61,667 nucleotides of DNA from Bacteroidia bacterium (GCA_030430535.1 JAUIKY010000018.1:1-61667); one strand, 5' to 3'. Shown: positions 45,865 to 56,251, counted from the stretch's first letter. Notes: generated by a model from the sequence alone, not told the origin. Translations and numbers: made by a program.

Positions 45865-47310
45865 ATGAAAAAAACTACTCTAACAGTTTTAGCGTTTTTG
45901 CTGGCTAGAACTTTATTCGGACAATGGGAAGTTGTTGGGGGAAGCGATTCTTATTTCACACCCAACCCCGGTTATGGCAACGGACAATCGCACAGCAGCA
46001 TTCAAAACCTGCAATTTCACCCCATAACGAACGAACCTTATGTCTTTTTTAGACATCACACTACCAATGTGGCCGTAGGGCCTTCTTTGGTTAAATTTAA
46101 CGGTACAGATTGGGAGTTTATATCTACCCAATTTGATGGCCCAGGCTCTGGAAACACCAGCTCGGCCGATTTTTTCTGGGGATTTTACTTTAGGCAAGAC
46201 ACCAACGTACCGGTTGTTTTTTACCAAGACAGCTATTTTGAGGGTGGCACCCAATACAAATATCATGTCGCTGAATATGTTGGAAGCACTTGGACAGAAA
46301 TAATGGGTATAGACAACAGCGTTGTGGATGATGTGTTTTTTGGCGGACACAGAACAAGAATGGTAAGAAACCCAATTTCGAATATGCCAGTTATTGTCGG
46401 CAATGGCCCAACACAAATTCCAGTGGGTAGCAAAACCATCGTTTCGCATTTTGATGCCGATATGTGGGGGCATTTAGGAGACGAAACCTTTGGTGCGTTT
46501 GGCGCGTATGTTTCCGATATCGACTACCACAACTCAACAAGTATTCCTTATGTAATAACTACATTTACCGACGCATCAATACGTTCGGAGGTTTGGTATT
46601 TCCAAGGCAGTTGGCAGTCTTTGGGCGACCCAGGATTTGAGCCCGTAAATTACGGTGAAGGTTTCAGGATACGGGTCGATCAATCAAACGGAGATATCTA
46701 TGTGCTTTGCCCAGAAGGCTATGATAATCCAAATAACTCCCAAACCATGACCTTAACCATAAAGAAATGGGATGGCAATAATTGGGTCACTCTTGGTACG
46801 CCAGAAGAAATATGGGTAGGTTCTGCTTTGGGTTACGATTTAGAAATACACCCCGCAACCGGAGAACCTTATGTTTGTTTTATTGATGGCGGTGCTTCAT
46901 ACTTTGGTATAAATATTAAGCGATGGGATGGCCAAAACTGGATATCGACCAACGAACCGAATTTGCCTGGTACATTTGGAGAAAAAGTAGACCTAGTTTT
47001 TCAACCACAAACGTACACCCCTTATGTGGTTTCAACCACGGGACAACTGCTTAGATCCATCGAGGCGACGGCTTCAATAGATGAATACATATTAAAACCC
47101 ATTACTTTGTACCCAAACCCTGCTAGCGATATAGTATCCTTTTCAGATAAAATCATAAAATATGTTGAGGTTTTTGATATTAACGGCAGAAAAATGCTAA
47201 GCAATAACTCTAATTCAATTTCAGTAAAAACCCTTCCAAAAGGTATTTATATAATAAAAGGAGCAACTTCAGAAAACATATCTGTCACAAAAAGATTAAT
47301 TAAAATTTAA
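45865..47310 (+). CDS. T9SS-exported protein with propeller-like repeats
   Basis: The 481-residue protein has a signal peptide (residues 1-19, ending LFGQ) and a C-terminal type A sorting domain of the Bacteroidetes type IX secretion system (ITLYPNPASDIVSF, VEVFDINGRKM, KGIYIIKG, TKRLIKI). In between are degenerate repeats with a P-Y-V motif after HP-x-T (FHPITNEPYVFF, IHPATGEPYVCF, FQPQTYTPYVVS, and weaker ones such as NSTSIPYVITT) spaced about 60-90 residues, like blades of a beta-propeller. The first follows WEVVGGSD. The ligand is unknown. It is monocistronic, followed by a weak terminator. Confidence 0.9.
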   Translation: MKKTTLTVLAFLLARTLFGQWEVVGGSDSYFTPNPGYGNGQSHSSIQNLQFHPITNEPYVFFRHHTTNVAVGPSLVKFNGTDWEFISTQFDGPGSGNTSSADFFWGFYFRQDTNVPVVFYQDSYFEGGTQYKYHVAEYVGSTWTEIMGIDNSVVDDVFFGGHRTRMVRNPISNMPVIVGNGPTQIPVGSKTIVSHFDADMWGHLGDETFGAFGAYVSDIDYHNSTSIPYVITTFTDASIRSEVWYFQGSWQSLGDPGFEPVNYGEGFRIRVDQSNGDIYVLCPEGYDNPNNSQTMTLTIKKWDGNNWVTLGTPEEIWVGSALGYDLEIHPATGEPYVCFIDGGASYFGINIKRWDGQNWISTNEPNLPGTFGEKVDLVFQPQTYTPYVVSTTGQLLRSIEATASIDEYILKPITLYPNPASDIVSFSDKIIKYVEVFDINGRKMLSNNSNSISVKTLPKGIYIIKGATSENISVTKRLIKI

Positions 47311-47943
47311 ACGACGCTATTAATCAGTCGTTAACTACGTTTAGTTAACCAACCTTCAAGATGTATGTTTTAAATTGATTAAAAAAACAAGTCTTGAAAA
47401 TGGAGGTTTCAATATCAATTGAAACCTCCTTATTTCTTATTTTCTTCCAAAAAAATTTGTTTCAAAGGGGCATATTTTGCGTCACTTTTCCAATGAATCA
47501 AGAACAATTCTCAGTGCTTCATTAAAATCGGTGAACGATTAAAACAAAAACCCCTTTTTATTTCTCTTTTTTTATTGATTATCTTTTGTAATTGCCATTT
47601 TACTTTAATTTCTTTAAAAAAGAAAATCGGCTTAAATTGTTAATAATTATTTCGTATGTTTATAACATAGGAACTAAAAAAAATTATCAAACCCACAACA
47701 AGTCCCTAAATACCTAACGCTTGAGTGGTATAACTTTTTAGTGAAGTACATTTTCAACACAGTTATTGTTATTAACAATTTTATGATTCAATGGGGCTGT
47801 TTGGTCTTTTTATAAAAAAGGCCAGAGCAAAATATTTATCATAATTTTTAACTTTTGATAACATTAAAAAAGTTTTTGGGTTGTTAATTTTCTGTTTTTT
47901 TGACAAGCTATTAACCAAATACATACGATAATATTTATATTAC
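47311..47943. other. gene-free stretch before the glycogen operon
   Basis: No credible gene is present. I see an inverted repeat AACGAC/GTCGTT at 47310-47332 and a hairpin with 12-bp stem (GGAGGTTTCAAT, ATTGAAACCTCC) at 47402-47429, which is probably the terminator of the T9SS gene. An imperfect palindrome surrounds 47800-47824. The rest is AT-rich and holds the glycogen operon promoter, which I cannot place with confidence. Confidence 0.6.
47402..47440 (+). terminator. terminator after the T9SS gene
   Basis: GGAGGTTTCAAT at 47402-47413 pairs with ATTGAAACCTCC at 47418-47429 with a 4-nt loop. It is followed by TTATTTCTTATTTT, a moderate U-tract. Confidence 0.7.
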
Positions 47944-49146
47944 ATGAAAGCACTTTTTTACACTAGAGAATTCCCTCCGTACGTTTATGGTGGGGCTGGA
48001 GTACATGTGGAATATTTGGCGGGCGAGCTCGCTAAATTAATGGAAGTCGATGTGAGGTGCTTTGGCGATCAAGATGAGAAATCAGATAATCTCAGTGTTA
48101 AAGGCTACCCTTTTGAAGATGGTGTTTTTGAAAACTCAGACGACAAGCTAAAGTCCGTTTTTAAAACGCTAAGCACCGGATTACACATGAATGCCGAAGC
48201 CATAGATGCCGATGTGGTACACTGCCACACTTGGTACGCCCACTTTGCAGGTATTGTTTCCAAACTCTGCTATGGCACACCACTAGTTATCACCACCCAC
48301 TCCTTAGAACCTTTACGCCCTTGGAAACGCGAGCAACTGGGCAGAGGCTACGACGCTTCATCTTGGGTGGAAAAAACAGCTATTGAAATGGCCGATGCAT
48401 TAATCGCCGTTTCTGAGGAAACCAAAGAAGATGTGATTAAACATTTTAATGTGGACGAAAGTAAGGTACATGTTATTTATAATGGCATAAACCTTCAACA
48501 ATACCAAACCACACCCGAAACGTCAACTTTAGATGAATACGGGGTGGACAAAACCAAACCCTACGTGCTTTTTGTGGGGAGGATTACCCGCCAAAAAGGA
48601 ATCATCCATTTGGTAAATGCCATAAAATACATTGATCCCGATACACAAATCGTTTTATGTGCCGGTGCACCCGACACCAAGGAAATTGGCAAGGAGATGG
48701 AAGATGCTGTTAACGAAGTGAAAAAAGACAGAAAAAATGTTATTTGGATTGACAAAATGGTCACCAAGGAAGAAATCATCCAACTGTACTCGCATGCCGA
48801 TGTGTTTTGCTGCCCGTCAATCTACGAACCTTTTGGCATCATAAACATTGAAGCCATGGCCTGCGAAACTGCCGTAGTGGCCAGTGCCGTTGGAGGGATA
48901 AAGGAAGTGGTTGTTGATGGCGAAACCGGATTTTTAATCCCTTTAGAACAACAAAAAGAAGCTCCATTTGAGCCTATTGACCCCGATAAGTTTTCAAGAG
49001 ACCTTGCCGATGGCATCAATAAAGTAATAAAAGATAAAAACCTACGTGAAAGTATGGCTAAAAAAGGCCGCAAACGTGTAGAGGAATATTTTGATTGGGT
49101 GGCGATAGCCAAACAAGTTGAAAGCCTGTACAAATCTTTGATATAA
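47944..49146 (+). CDS. glgM: GlgM-type glycosyltransferase (maltose-1-phosphate synthase)
   Basis: The 400-residue GT4 enzyme matches the actinobacterial GlgA/GlgM type rather than the GT5 glycogen synthase. Its N-terminus reads ALFYTREFPPYVYGGAGVHVEYLAGEL. Further motifs are VVHCHTWYAHFAGIVSKL, HSLEPLRPWKREQLGRGYDASSWVEKTAIEMADALIAVS, FVGRITRQKGI and the donor motif CPSIYEPFGIINIEAMACETAVVAS. GlgM joins ADP-glucose to glucose-1-phosphate to give alpha-maltose-1-phosphate. Its place first in an operon with glgC, glgE, mak and glgB supports this. Confidence 0.88.
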   Translation: MKALFYTREFPPYVYGGAGVHVEYLAGELAKLMEVDVRCFGDQDEKSDNLSVKGYPFEDGVFENSDDKLKSVFKTLSTGLHMNAEAIDADVVHCHTWYAHFAGIVSKLCYGTPLVITTHSLEPLRPWKREQLGRGYDASSWVEKTAIEMADALIAVSEETKEDVIKHFNVDESKVHVIYNGINLQQYQTTPETSTLDEYGVDKTKPYVLFVGRITRQKGIIHLVNAIKYIDPDTQIVLCAGAPDTKEIGKEMEDAVNEVKKDRKNVIWIDKMVTKEEIIQLYSHADVFCCPSIYEPFGIINIEAMACETAVVASAVGGIKEVVVDGETGFLIPLEQQKEAPFEPIDPDKFSRDLADGINKVIKDKNLRESMAKKGRKRVEEYFDWVAIAKQVESLYKSLI

Positions 49147-49176
49147 ATTAAACTAAGCACTAAAAAACCAAACGAT

Positions 49177-50442
49177 ATGATTAACAATAAAGTTTTAGCC
49201 ATTGTTTTAGGAGGTGGCCAAGGATCCAGACTTTACCCATTAACCGACAAACGATCAAAGCCAGCGGTGCCCATTGCCGGAAAGTACAGATTGGTTGACA
49301 TCCCCATATCAAACTGCATTAATGCCGACATTAAACGTATTTTTGTTTTAACCCAATTTAATTCGGCTTCATTGAACCAACACATAAAAAACACCTATCA
49401 TTTCAGTTTTTTCAGCAGTGCTTTTGTCGATGTGTTGGCCGCCGAGCAAACTCCACACAATAAAACCTGGTTTCAAGGTACTGCCGATGCCGTTAGGCAA
49501 AGCATGCACCACTTTTTAAATCATGAATTTGAATACGCTTTAATTCTTTCGGGCGACCAACTCTATCAAATGGATTACGACAAAATGATTGAAGCCCATG
49601 AAGATAGTGGTGCCGAAATCTCTATTGCCACGATCCCTGTAAATGAAAAAGACGCCCCTGGATTTGGAATATTAAAAGCTAATGATGAAGATATCATAAC
49701 CTCGTTCATTGAAAAACCCGATGCTAGTTTATTGCCGGAATGGACATCGGATGTTAGTGACGAAATGAAAGCCCAAGGCAGAAATTATTTAGCCTCTATG
49801 GGTATTTATGTGTTCAACAAGGATTTATTGGTAAAGCTGATGGACAACCCAGATACGAATGACTTTGGTAAGGAAATTATCCCACAAGCCATAGAAAGCC
49901 ATAAAACTTTAAGCTACCAGTACGAAGGGTACTGGACAGACATCGGAACGGTAGAATCCTTCTTTGAAGCCAATTTAGGCTTAACCGACGACATTCCAAA
50001 ATTCGATTTGTACGACAGGACCAAACGCATTTATACTCACGCCCGTATGTTGCCTACCACAAAAGTAGCGGGCACTTCTTTAGACCGAGCCGTAATTTCA
50101 GAAGGCTGCATCATTAGTGCTGCAAAAATCGAAAAATCGGTTATAGGTATCCGATCCAGAATCGGAAAAGAATCAACTATTATCAACACTTACATGATGG
50201 GTAGCGACTATTACGAAACCTTGGCCGAAATGGAACATAATAAAATTGATATCCTTATGGGCATCGGTGAGCGTTGTTTCATAAAAAATTGTATTTTGGA
50301 TAAAAACTGTCGCATCGGCGATGATGTGAGAATTAATGGCGGCACACATTTAGAAGATACCGAAACCGACACCTATTGTATTAAAGATGGTATTGTAGTT
50401 GTTAAAAACGGCGCAACCATCCCTAAAGGATTCATCATTTAA
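49177..50442 (+). CDS. glgC: glucose-1-phosphate adenylyltransferase
   Basis: GlgC makes ADP-glucose from ATP and glucose-1-phosphate, the committed step. The 421-residue protein starts LAIVLGGGQGSRLYPLTDKRSKPAVPIAGKYRLVDIPISNCINA and has WFQGTADAVRQ, LILSGDQLYQMDYDKM, YWTDIGTVESFFEAN and a left-handed beta-helix C-terminus (RIGKES, CRIGDDVRINGG). It is 30 nt after glgM. The glgE frame can be extended back over its end, but the true glgE start lies downstream. Confidence 0.97.
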   Translation: MINNKVLAIVLGGGQGSRLYPLTDKRSKPAVPIAGKYRLVDIPISNCINADIKRIFVLTQFNSASLNQHIKNTYHFSFFSSAFVDVLAAEQTPHNKTWFQGTADAVRQSMHHFLNHEFEYALILSGDQLYQMDYDKMIEAHEDSGAEISIATIPVNEKDAPGFGILKANDEDIITSFIEKPDASLLPEWTSDVSDEMKAQGRNYLASMGIYVFNKDLLVKLMDNPDTNDFGKEIIPQAIESHKTLSYQYEGYWTDIGTVESFFEANLGLTDDIPKFDLYDRTKRIYTHARMLPTTKVAGTSLDRAVISEGCIISAAKIEKSVIGIRSRIGKESTIINTYMMGSDYYETLAEMEHNKIDILMGIGERCFIKNCILDKNCRIGDDVRINGGTHLEDTETDTYCIKDGIVVVKNGATIPKGFII

Positions 50443-50482
50443 ACTAAAAATTACAAAACCCCTTTCAATAACTAACCAAACC

Positions 50483-52420
50483 ATGCAAAACCAAAAAAGA
50501 GTCATCATTGATTATGTGTCACCTAGCGTTAATTGTGGTGAATTTTACATAAAACGTGTTGTTAACGAAATTGTTAATGTTGAAGCTCATATCATGGCCG
50601 ATGGCCACGACGTTTTGGGCGCTTCAGTTTTATACAAGCACGAGAATGATAAAACTTGGAAAGAAAAGCGCATGTTGCTCCGTTCCAACGATGAGTGGCA
50701 AACCGCTTTTTCAGTTGAAAAACAAGGCTATTACACCTATAAAGTAGAAGCCTGGGTAGATTATGCCCTAAATTGGCGCTATGGCCTTATTAGAAAAATA
50801 AATGATGGGCAGCACGTGGTTTCAGAGCTTTTGGAAGGCGCAGAACTTATAGAGCCGCTATTAAAAAAAGTAAATGCCGAAGACAAAAGCTACCTAGAGC
50901 ATTTAATACATATCTTTAAAAATGATAGCCATTACGGCGAAGCCATTACTGAAGCCGCAAAAGATAGATTGTACAATATATTTTTTGCCAACCCTTCCAA
51001 AATATTGGCCAATTCATCAAAAGAATATCGAATTTTTGTAGATAGAAAACGGGCCAGATTTAGTACATGGTATGAGTTTTTCCCGCGTTCGGCATCACAA
51101 CACGAAGGGGTACACGGTACTTTTAACGATTGCATTCCGTTAATGCCAAGGGTAAAAAGTATGGGATTCGATGTGGTTTACCTGCCCCCCATCCACCCCA
51201 TTGGCGAAGTAAACCGAAAAGGAAAAAACAACACCACCGAAGCAAAACATGGCGACGTGGGATCCTGCTGGGGCATTGGCTCGCAATATGGCGGCCATAA
51301 AGACATCCACCCCCAACTGGGTAGTTTAGACGATTTTAAAGCATTGATTCAAGCGGCAAAAGACAACAATCTGGAAATTGCCATGGATTATGCCTTACAA
51401 GCCGCACCCGACCACCCTTGGGTAAAAGACCATCCCAAATGGTTTAAATGGCGGCCCGATGGCACCGTGCAATACGCTGAAAATCCACCGAAAAAATATC
51501 AAGACATCCTTCCTATTTACTGGGAAAGCGAAGATTACAAAAACCTTTGGAACGAATGTTTGGATATTTTAATGCATTGGATTGATTGTGGCGTAAAAAT
51601 TTTCAGGGTAGATAACCCACATACCAAACCGTTCTATTTCTGGAATTGGATCATTTCAAAAGTAAAAGAAAAACACCCCGATGTGATCTTTTTGGCCGAA
51701 GCCTTTACCGCTCCAAAAGTGATGCAGCAATTAGCCAAACAGGGTTTTACCCAATCGTACACCTATTTTACGTGGCGCGAAAGCAAACACGACCTTATCC
51801 AATATGTTGAGGAATTGACCAAAAGCGAACTCAAGGAATACATGCAGCCCAACTTTTGGCCCAATACACCAGATATCAATCCATACCATTTGCAGGGCGC
51901 CAACGAATCGATGCATATTATTCGATATGCATTGGCCGCAACGCTCAGTTCATCAATAGGGATTTACGGGCCCGTTTTCGAATACATGATATCGGCACCC
52001 TTACTAGGAAAAGAAGAGTACTTAAACTCCGAAAAATTCCAGTTCACGCATTACGATTGGAACATAAAAAACAAACTGACCACTTTAATTGCGAAAATAA
52101 ATTACATCAGGAACCTCAATGAGGCCCTGCAGCAAACCAACAACATTAAGTTTTGCCATATCCAGAATGATAATTTAATGGCATTTTACAAGTGGAACGA
52201 TAGCAAAACCAGCGAAATTTTTGTGGTAATCAGTCTCGATTCGCACCACTCGCAGCAAGGTACCGTCCAAGTACCTTTACACGATATTGGTGTACAGCAC
52301 GGCCATAATATCGAAATGCACGATTTGATTACAGACAGCCGCTATAATTGGAACAACGAATGGTGCTACGTAGAGCTGCACCCTACTATGCCGCTTCATA
52401 TTTTCAAAATTAACAAATAA
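50483..52420 (+). CDS. glgE: alpha-1,4-glucan:maltose-1-phosphate maltosyltransferase
   Basis: GlgE (GH13_3) transfers maltosyl units from alpha-maltose-1-phosphate to the glucan. The 645-residue protein starts at MQNQKRVIIDYVSPSVNCGEFYIKR with the GlgE N-terminal pattern (EAHIMADGHDVLGASVLYK). The catalytic domain has GFDVVYLPPIHPIG, AMDYALQAAPDHPWVKDHPKWF, the nucleophile in GVKIFRVDNPHTKPFYFW and the acid in FLAEAFTAPKVM. A frame extension overlapping glgC is rejected, because homologues start here. mak follows by 2 nt. Confidence 0.95.
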   Translation: MQNQKRVIIDYVSPSVNCGEFYIKRVVNEIVNVEAHIMADGHDVLGASVLYKHENDKTWKEKRMLLRSNDEWQTAFSVEKQGYYTYKVEAWVDYALNWRYGLIRKINDGQHVVSELLEGAELIEPLLKKVNAEDKSYLEHLIHIFKNDSHYGEAITEAAKDRLYNIFFANPSKILANSSKEYRIFVDRKRARFSTWYEFFPRSASQHEGVHGTFNDCIPLMPRVKSMGFDVVYLPPIHPIGEVNRKGKNNTTEAKHGDVGSCWGIGSQYGGHKDIHPQLGSLDDFKALIQAAKDNNLEIAMDYALQAAPDHPWVKDHPKWFKWRPDGTVQYAENPPKKYQDILPIYWESEDYKNLWNECLDILMHWIDCGVKIFRVDNPHTKPFYFWNWIISKVKEKHPDVIFLAEAFTAPKVMQQLAKQGFTQSYTYFTWRESKHDLIQYVEELTKSELKEYMQPNFWPNTPDINPYHLQGANESMHIIRYALAATLSSSIGIYGPVFEYMISAPLLGKEEYLNSEKFQFTHYDWNIKNKLTTLIAKINYIRNLNEALQQTNNIKFCHIQNDNLMAFYKWNDSKTSEIFVVISLDSHHSQQGTVQVPLHDIGVQHGHNIEMHDLITDSRYNWNNEWCYVELHPTMPLHIFKINK

Positions 52421-52422
52421 TT

Positions 52423-54051
52423 ATGGCCAACAATGTTTCAACATCTTCGGTACAACCTGTTTTCGTGAGCGCTAAGCCATGGGAAGCCCTATTGGAGCAT
52501 ACCGATTTTGTTAAAACATTTCTGTCGGATGTATTGCAAAACTATATTGTTAATCAACGTTGGTACGGCGGTAAATCAAGCCAGTTAAAATACATCGAGC
52601 TGGTTGAATATTTCAAAATACAACAAGACGGCGAGGTGTATTTCGGACTCATCTTAGAAGTTAATTTCGTTGAGGCCTTTTATCAGCATTATTTTTTACC
52701 CATTGCCTTTGTAACCGATGAAGATTTTGCCAAAGAAAATCGCATTCTTCCTATTGAAATCAACAATCAATCAGGTTATATTATTGACGCCACACACTTG
52801 GAGGCTTTCAGGAAATTGGTTTTTGAACGCATTGCAACGGCCGAGCCCAAGGACACCACAAAAGTACAATACCATAAAAGTCATTCATTTAAAAATTTGA
52901 CTTACGAATCGTCAAGATTCATGGGCTTGGAGCAAAGCAACACCTCGTTGGTGTATAACGAAAAATACGTTTTAAAGTTTTTCAGACGCATTTTTGCCGA
53001 TAAAAACCCCGATTACGAAATGAGTCGGTTTTTATCCGAAAAAAAAGAATTTAAAAACACCCCAGCATATTTGGGCAGTATTAATTTAGTGGATTCCAAT
53101 TCGGCCAACATCACCATTGGGTTGATGCAAAAAATGATTACGAATGAAGGCGATGCCTGGGAATACATGTTAAAAGAACTGCATAAAGTGTTTTCTAACA
53201 TTGAGTATAAAAACATCAATATTGATGCACTGCCAAATACGGTACTATACCAACGTTTAAAAATTAAAGACGTTCCGGCAGAAATTATAGATTGGGCCGG
53301 CTTGAACATATTTACCCAAGTACGTACCATGGCCAAACGCACCGCCGAGATGCACATCGCTTTGGGGTCGGAGTTTGAGGAAACCGCATTTACCCCAGCC
53401 CATTACAACAACGATTATACCGTTTGGCTGAAAAATAAAATGCTTTATCAATTTCAAAACCGACTGAATACTATTGAAAACAACCTCCATAAACTAGAGG
53501 GTATCGCTTTAGATTTAGCCCATGAGTTTTTGGAGAAAAAAAACCTGATACGGAAGCGTTTTCTAGATTTTGATTGGACCAAGCTTAAAGGCGAGCGCAT
53601 CCGTATTCACGGCGATTACCATTTGGGGCAGATTTTGGTTAAAAGCAACGATTTCTACATCCTCGATTTTGAAGGCGAACCCGAAAGCACCATTCGCGAC
53701 CGTACGGTAAAACAACCTCCTTTAAAGGATGTGGCTGGTTTGTTCCGCTCGTTCCATTATGCTATTTATGCCAACGTTTTCAACAACAAAGAACAATACA
53801 AAGCATCTTTGGAACAATTATTTAAAGCTTCCGAGATTTTGTATCGTTACATAACAGGTCTGTTTTTGGGTACTTACGTTACCGAAACGCAAAACGCCAA
53901 TCTCAACTTAGGGTACAACCAAGAGCGTATTTTCATCTTGAAATATTGTTTGCTTGAAAAAGCAATTTACGAATTGGGTTACGAACTCAACTCGCGCCCA
54001 CAGTGGGCAGCAATCCCTTTAAAGGGCATTTCTAATATTATAAATCATTAA
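52423..54051 (+). CDS. mak: maltokinase
   Basis: The 542-residue protein phosphorylates maltose to maltose-1-phosphate, the alternative entry to the GlgE pathway. An N-terminal cap (FLSDVLQNYIVNQRWYGGKSSQLKYIE) precedes an aminoglycoside-kinase-like domain with the catalytic RIHGDYHLGQILVKSNDFYILDFEGEP. It is a stand-alone Mak, whereas many bacteria fuse Mak to trehalose synthase TreS. TreS is not in the window. It lies between glgE (2 nt) and glgB (5 nt), giving strong coupling. Confidence 0.9.
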   Translation: MANNVSTSSVQPVFVSAKPWEALLEHTDFVKTFLSDVLQNYIVNQRWYGGKSSQLKYIELVEYFKIQQDGEVYFGLILEVNFVEAFYQHYFLPIAFVTDEDFAKENRILPIEINNQSGYIIDATHLEAFRKLVFERIATAEPKDTTKVQYHKSHSFKNLTYESSRFMGLEQSNTSLVYNEKYVLKFFRRIFADKNPDYEMSRFLSEKKEFKNTPAYLGSINLVDSNSANITIGLMQKMITNEGDAWEYMLKELHKVFSNIEYKNINIDALPNTVLYQRLKIKDVPAEIIDWAGLNIFTQVRTMAKRTAEMHIALGSEFEETAFTPAHYNNDYTVWLKNKMLYQFQNRLNTIENNLHKLEGIALDLAHEFLEKKNLIRKRFLDFDWTKLKGERIRIHGDYHLGQILVKSNDFYILDFEGEPESTIRDRTVKQPPLKDVAGLFRSFHYAIYANVFNNKEQYKASLEQLFKASEILYRYITGLFLGTYVTETQNANLNLGYNQERIFILKYCLLEKAIYELGYELNSRPQWAAIPLKGISNIINH

Positions 54052-54056
54052 AATAT

Positions 54057-55967
54057 ATGGCACAAGTAAAAGTTCACAGTTTATTTACAGAATTCGACAT
54101 CAACCTTTTTAAGGCCGGTAAACACTTCAGGCTTTACGAAAAATTTGGTTCGCACCTTGTTACCGTTGATGGCATTGAAGGCGTTTATTTTGCCGTATGG
54201 GCACCCAGCGCCAAACAGGTTTCTGTAGTTGGTGACTTTAATTATTGGATTGAAGGCGAGCACCAACTTAACGTACGTTGGGACTCCAGTGGTATTTGGG
54301 AAGGTTTTATTCCGCTAGTAGAAAAAGGGGCCAAGTATAAATACAAAATACAGAGCCATAATAACGATATAAAAACCGAAAAGGCCGACCCCTATGCTAG
54401 AAGATGTGAGCATCCGCCTAGCACGGCTTCCATTGTTTGGGACGACGGCTACAAGTGGAAAGACAGCACTTGGATGAAAAAACGTAAAAAACACAATGCG
54501 TTGGATGCGCCTTATTCAGTTTATGAAGTGCATTTGGGGTCTTGGAAAAAGCACGTTGAAGAAGACCGCTTTTTGTCGTATTACGAACTGGCCGACGAAC
54601 TGGTAAACTACGTAAAAGACATGAACTTTACCCACGTAGAGCTGATGCCCATTATGGAATATCCGTACGATCCGTCGTGGGGCTACCAGCTTACAGGTTA
54701 TTTTGCGCCCACATCGCGCTTTGGCTACCCCGAGGAGTTCAAATATTTAATTGATAAATTACACCAAAACGATATCGGCATTATTTTAGACTGGGTGCCA
54801 TCGCATTTCCCAGAAGATGCCCACGGATTGGGCTTTTTTGATGGTTCGCATCTTTATGAACACCCAGACAGACGGAAAGGTTACCATCAAGATTGGAAAA
54901 GTTTAATTTTTAATTACGAACGCAATGAAGTACGCTCGTTCTTGATCAGTAACGCCATTTTTTGGATGGACCAATACCACGCTGACGGCCTGCGTGTTGA
55001 TGCCGTAGCATCCATGTTGTTTTTAGATTATTCGCGCGAAGATGGCGAATGGGAACCCAACATTTATGGCGGTCGCGAAAACTTGGCCGTTATCAGTTTC
55101 TTAAAAGAATTGAATGAAGAAGTTTATACGTCCTTCCCCGATGTACAGACCATTGCAGAAGAATCAACAGCATTCCCGATGGTATCGCGACCCACTTTTG
55201 TTGGCGGTCTCGGCTTCGGAATGAAATGGATGATGGGCTGGATGCACGACACTTTGGAATATTTTGCCAAAGACCCCGTGTACCGTAAATACCACCATAA
55301 CGAAATTACCTTTAGTTTGGCCTACGCCTTTACCGAAAACTTTATGCTCCCCCTATCGCACGACGAGGTGGTGTATGGCAAAAACTCCATTTTAGGCCGT
55401 ATGCCGGGCGACGAGTGGCAGCGTTTTGCCAACCTGCGCTTGCTGTATGGCTACATGTTTACGCATCCTGGAACCAAACTTTTATTCATGGGTGGCGAAT
55501 TTGGGCAATACAACGAATGGGATTTTCAAGAAAGTTTAGACTGGAACCTTTTGGATTTTAAACCCCACCAAGACACCAAAAATTATTACAAGGCACTAAA
55601 CAAATTTTATAAAACCACACCCGCATTGTTCGAAAAACCCTTTACGGGCGAAGGCTTTGAATGGATAAGCTATGACGACCACGAAAACTGTGTTATCTCG
55701 TATATCCGTAAAGGTTATAAAGCTGAAAACAATGTGGTGGTAGTCTGCAATTTAACACCAACCGTTAGAGAAAAATACCGCATTGGTCTGCCCGTAAAAG
55801 GCAAACTAAAAGAAGTGTTTAATAGCGATTTAAAGGAATTTGGCGGTAGTGGTGTTTCAAACACAAAAGACATTAGCATCAAAAAAACGGCCTGGAATGG
55901 TAAAGATTACTCGGCAGAAATAACATTGCCTCCGTTAGCAGTTACCGTTTTTGAGTTCAAATCCTAA
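54057..55967 (+). CDS. glgB: 1,4-alpha-glucan branching enzyme
   Basis: GlgB (GH13_9) makes alpha-1,6 branches. The 636-residue protein has a CBM48 domain (VYFAVWAPSAKQVSVVGDFNYW) and catalytic motifs YEVHLGSWKK, ILDWVPSHFP, GLRVDAVASMLFLDYSR (nucleophile Asp), AEESTAFP (acid) and LPLSHDEVVYGK. It is the last gene before a terminator at 55973, so the operon runs glgM to glgB. Confidence 0.97.
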   Translation: MAQVKVHSLFTEFDINLFKAGKHFRLYEKFGSHLVTVDGIEGVYFAVWAPSAKQVSVVGDFNYWIEGEHQLNVRWDSSGIWEGFIPLVEKGAKYKYKIQSHNNDIKTEKADPYARRCEHPPSTASIVWDDGYKWKDSTWMKKRKKHNALDAPYSVYEVHLGSWKKHVEEDRFLSYYELADELVNYVKDMNFTHVELMPIMEYPYDPSWGYQLTGYFAPTSRFGYPEEFKYLIDKLHQNDIGIILDWVPSHFPEDAHGLGFFDGSHLYEHPDRRKGYHQDWKSLIFNYERNEVRSFLISNAIFWMDQYHADGLRVDAVASMLFLDYSREDGEWEPNIYGGRENLAVISFLKELNEEVYTSFPDVQTIAEESTAFPMVSRPTFVGGLGFGMKWMMGWMHDTLEYFAKDPVYRKYHHNEITFSLAYAFTENFMLPLSHDEVVYGKNSILGRMPGDEWQRFANLRLLYGYMFTHPGTKLLFMGGEFGQYNEWDFQESLDWNLLDFKPHQDTKNYYKALNKFYKTTPALFEKPFTGEGFEWISYDDHENCVISYIRKGYKAENNVVVVCNLTPTVREKYRIGLPVKGKLKEVFNSDLKEFGGSGVSNTKDISIKKTAWNGKDYSAEITLPPLAVTVFEFKS

Positions 55968-55972
55968 AAAAA

Positions 55973-56024
55973 TAAAGCTTTTGTCCTTAATCATTAAAAC
56001 CTCTAAGGGCAAAAGCTTCTTCAT
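55973..56024 (+). terminator. terminator of the glycogen operon
   Basis: AAGCTTTTGTCCTTA pairs with TAAGGGCAAAAGCTT (15 bp, one G-U) around an 18-nt loop. The T-run is short (TTCTT). Confidence 0.7.
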
Positions 56025-56251
56025 CGTGCTTCATATCAAATATTTACACAAAAAAACGCTCTTTTTTGTAATAAATCATGGGTTACATTTATATGTAAAT
56101 TCATTCAATTTAACACCGGTTGTACATTCAATAAGTATATAGCTGAATATTTGAGCATTACATAAATTTCTTATCAATTTTTTAATAAAATTAACCGCTG
56201 AATAATATTTAAAATTAGTACTTTCGATGATTATTATACACGCATAATATT

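Noticed and set aside
47311-47943. Riboswitch upstream of the glycogen operon
   Set aside because: No conserved junctions or known motif seen. The region is AT-rich with only simple repeats.
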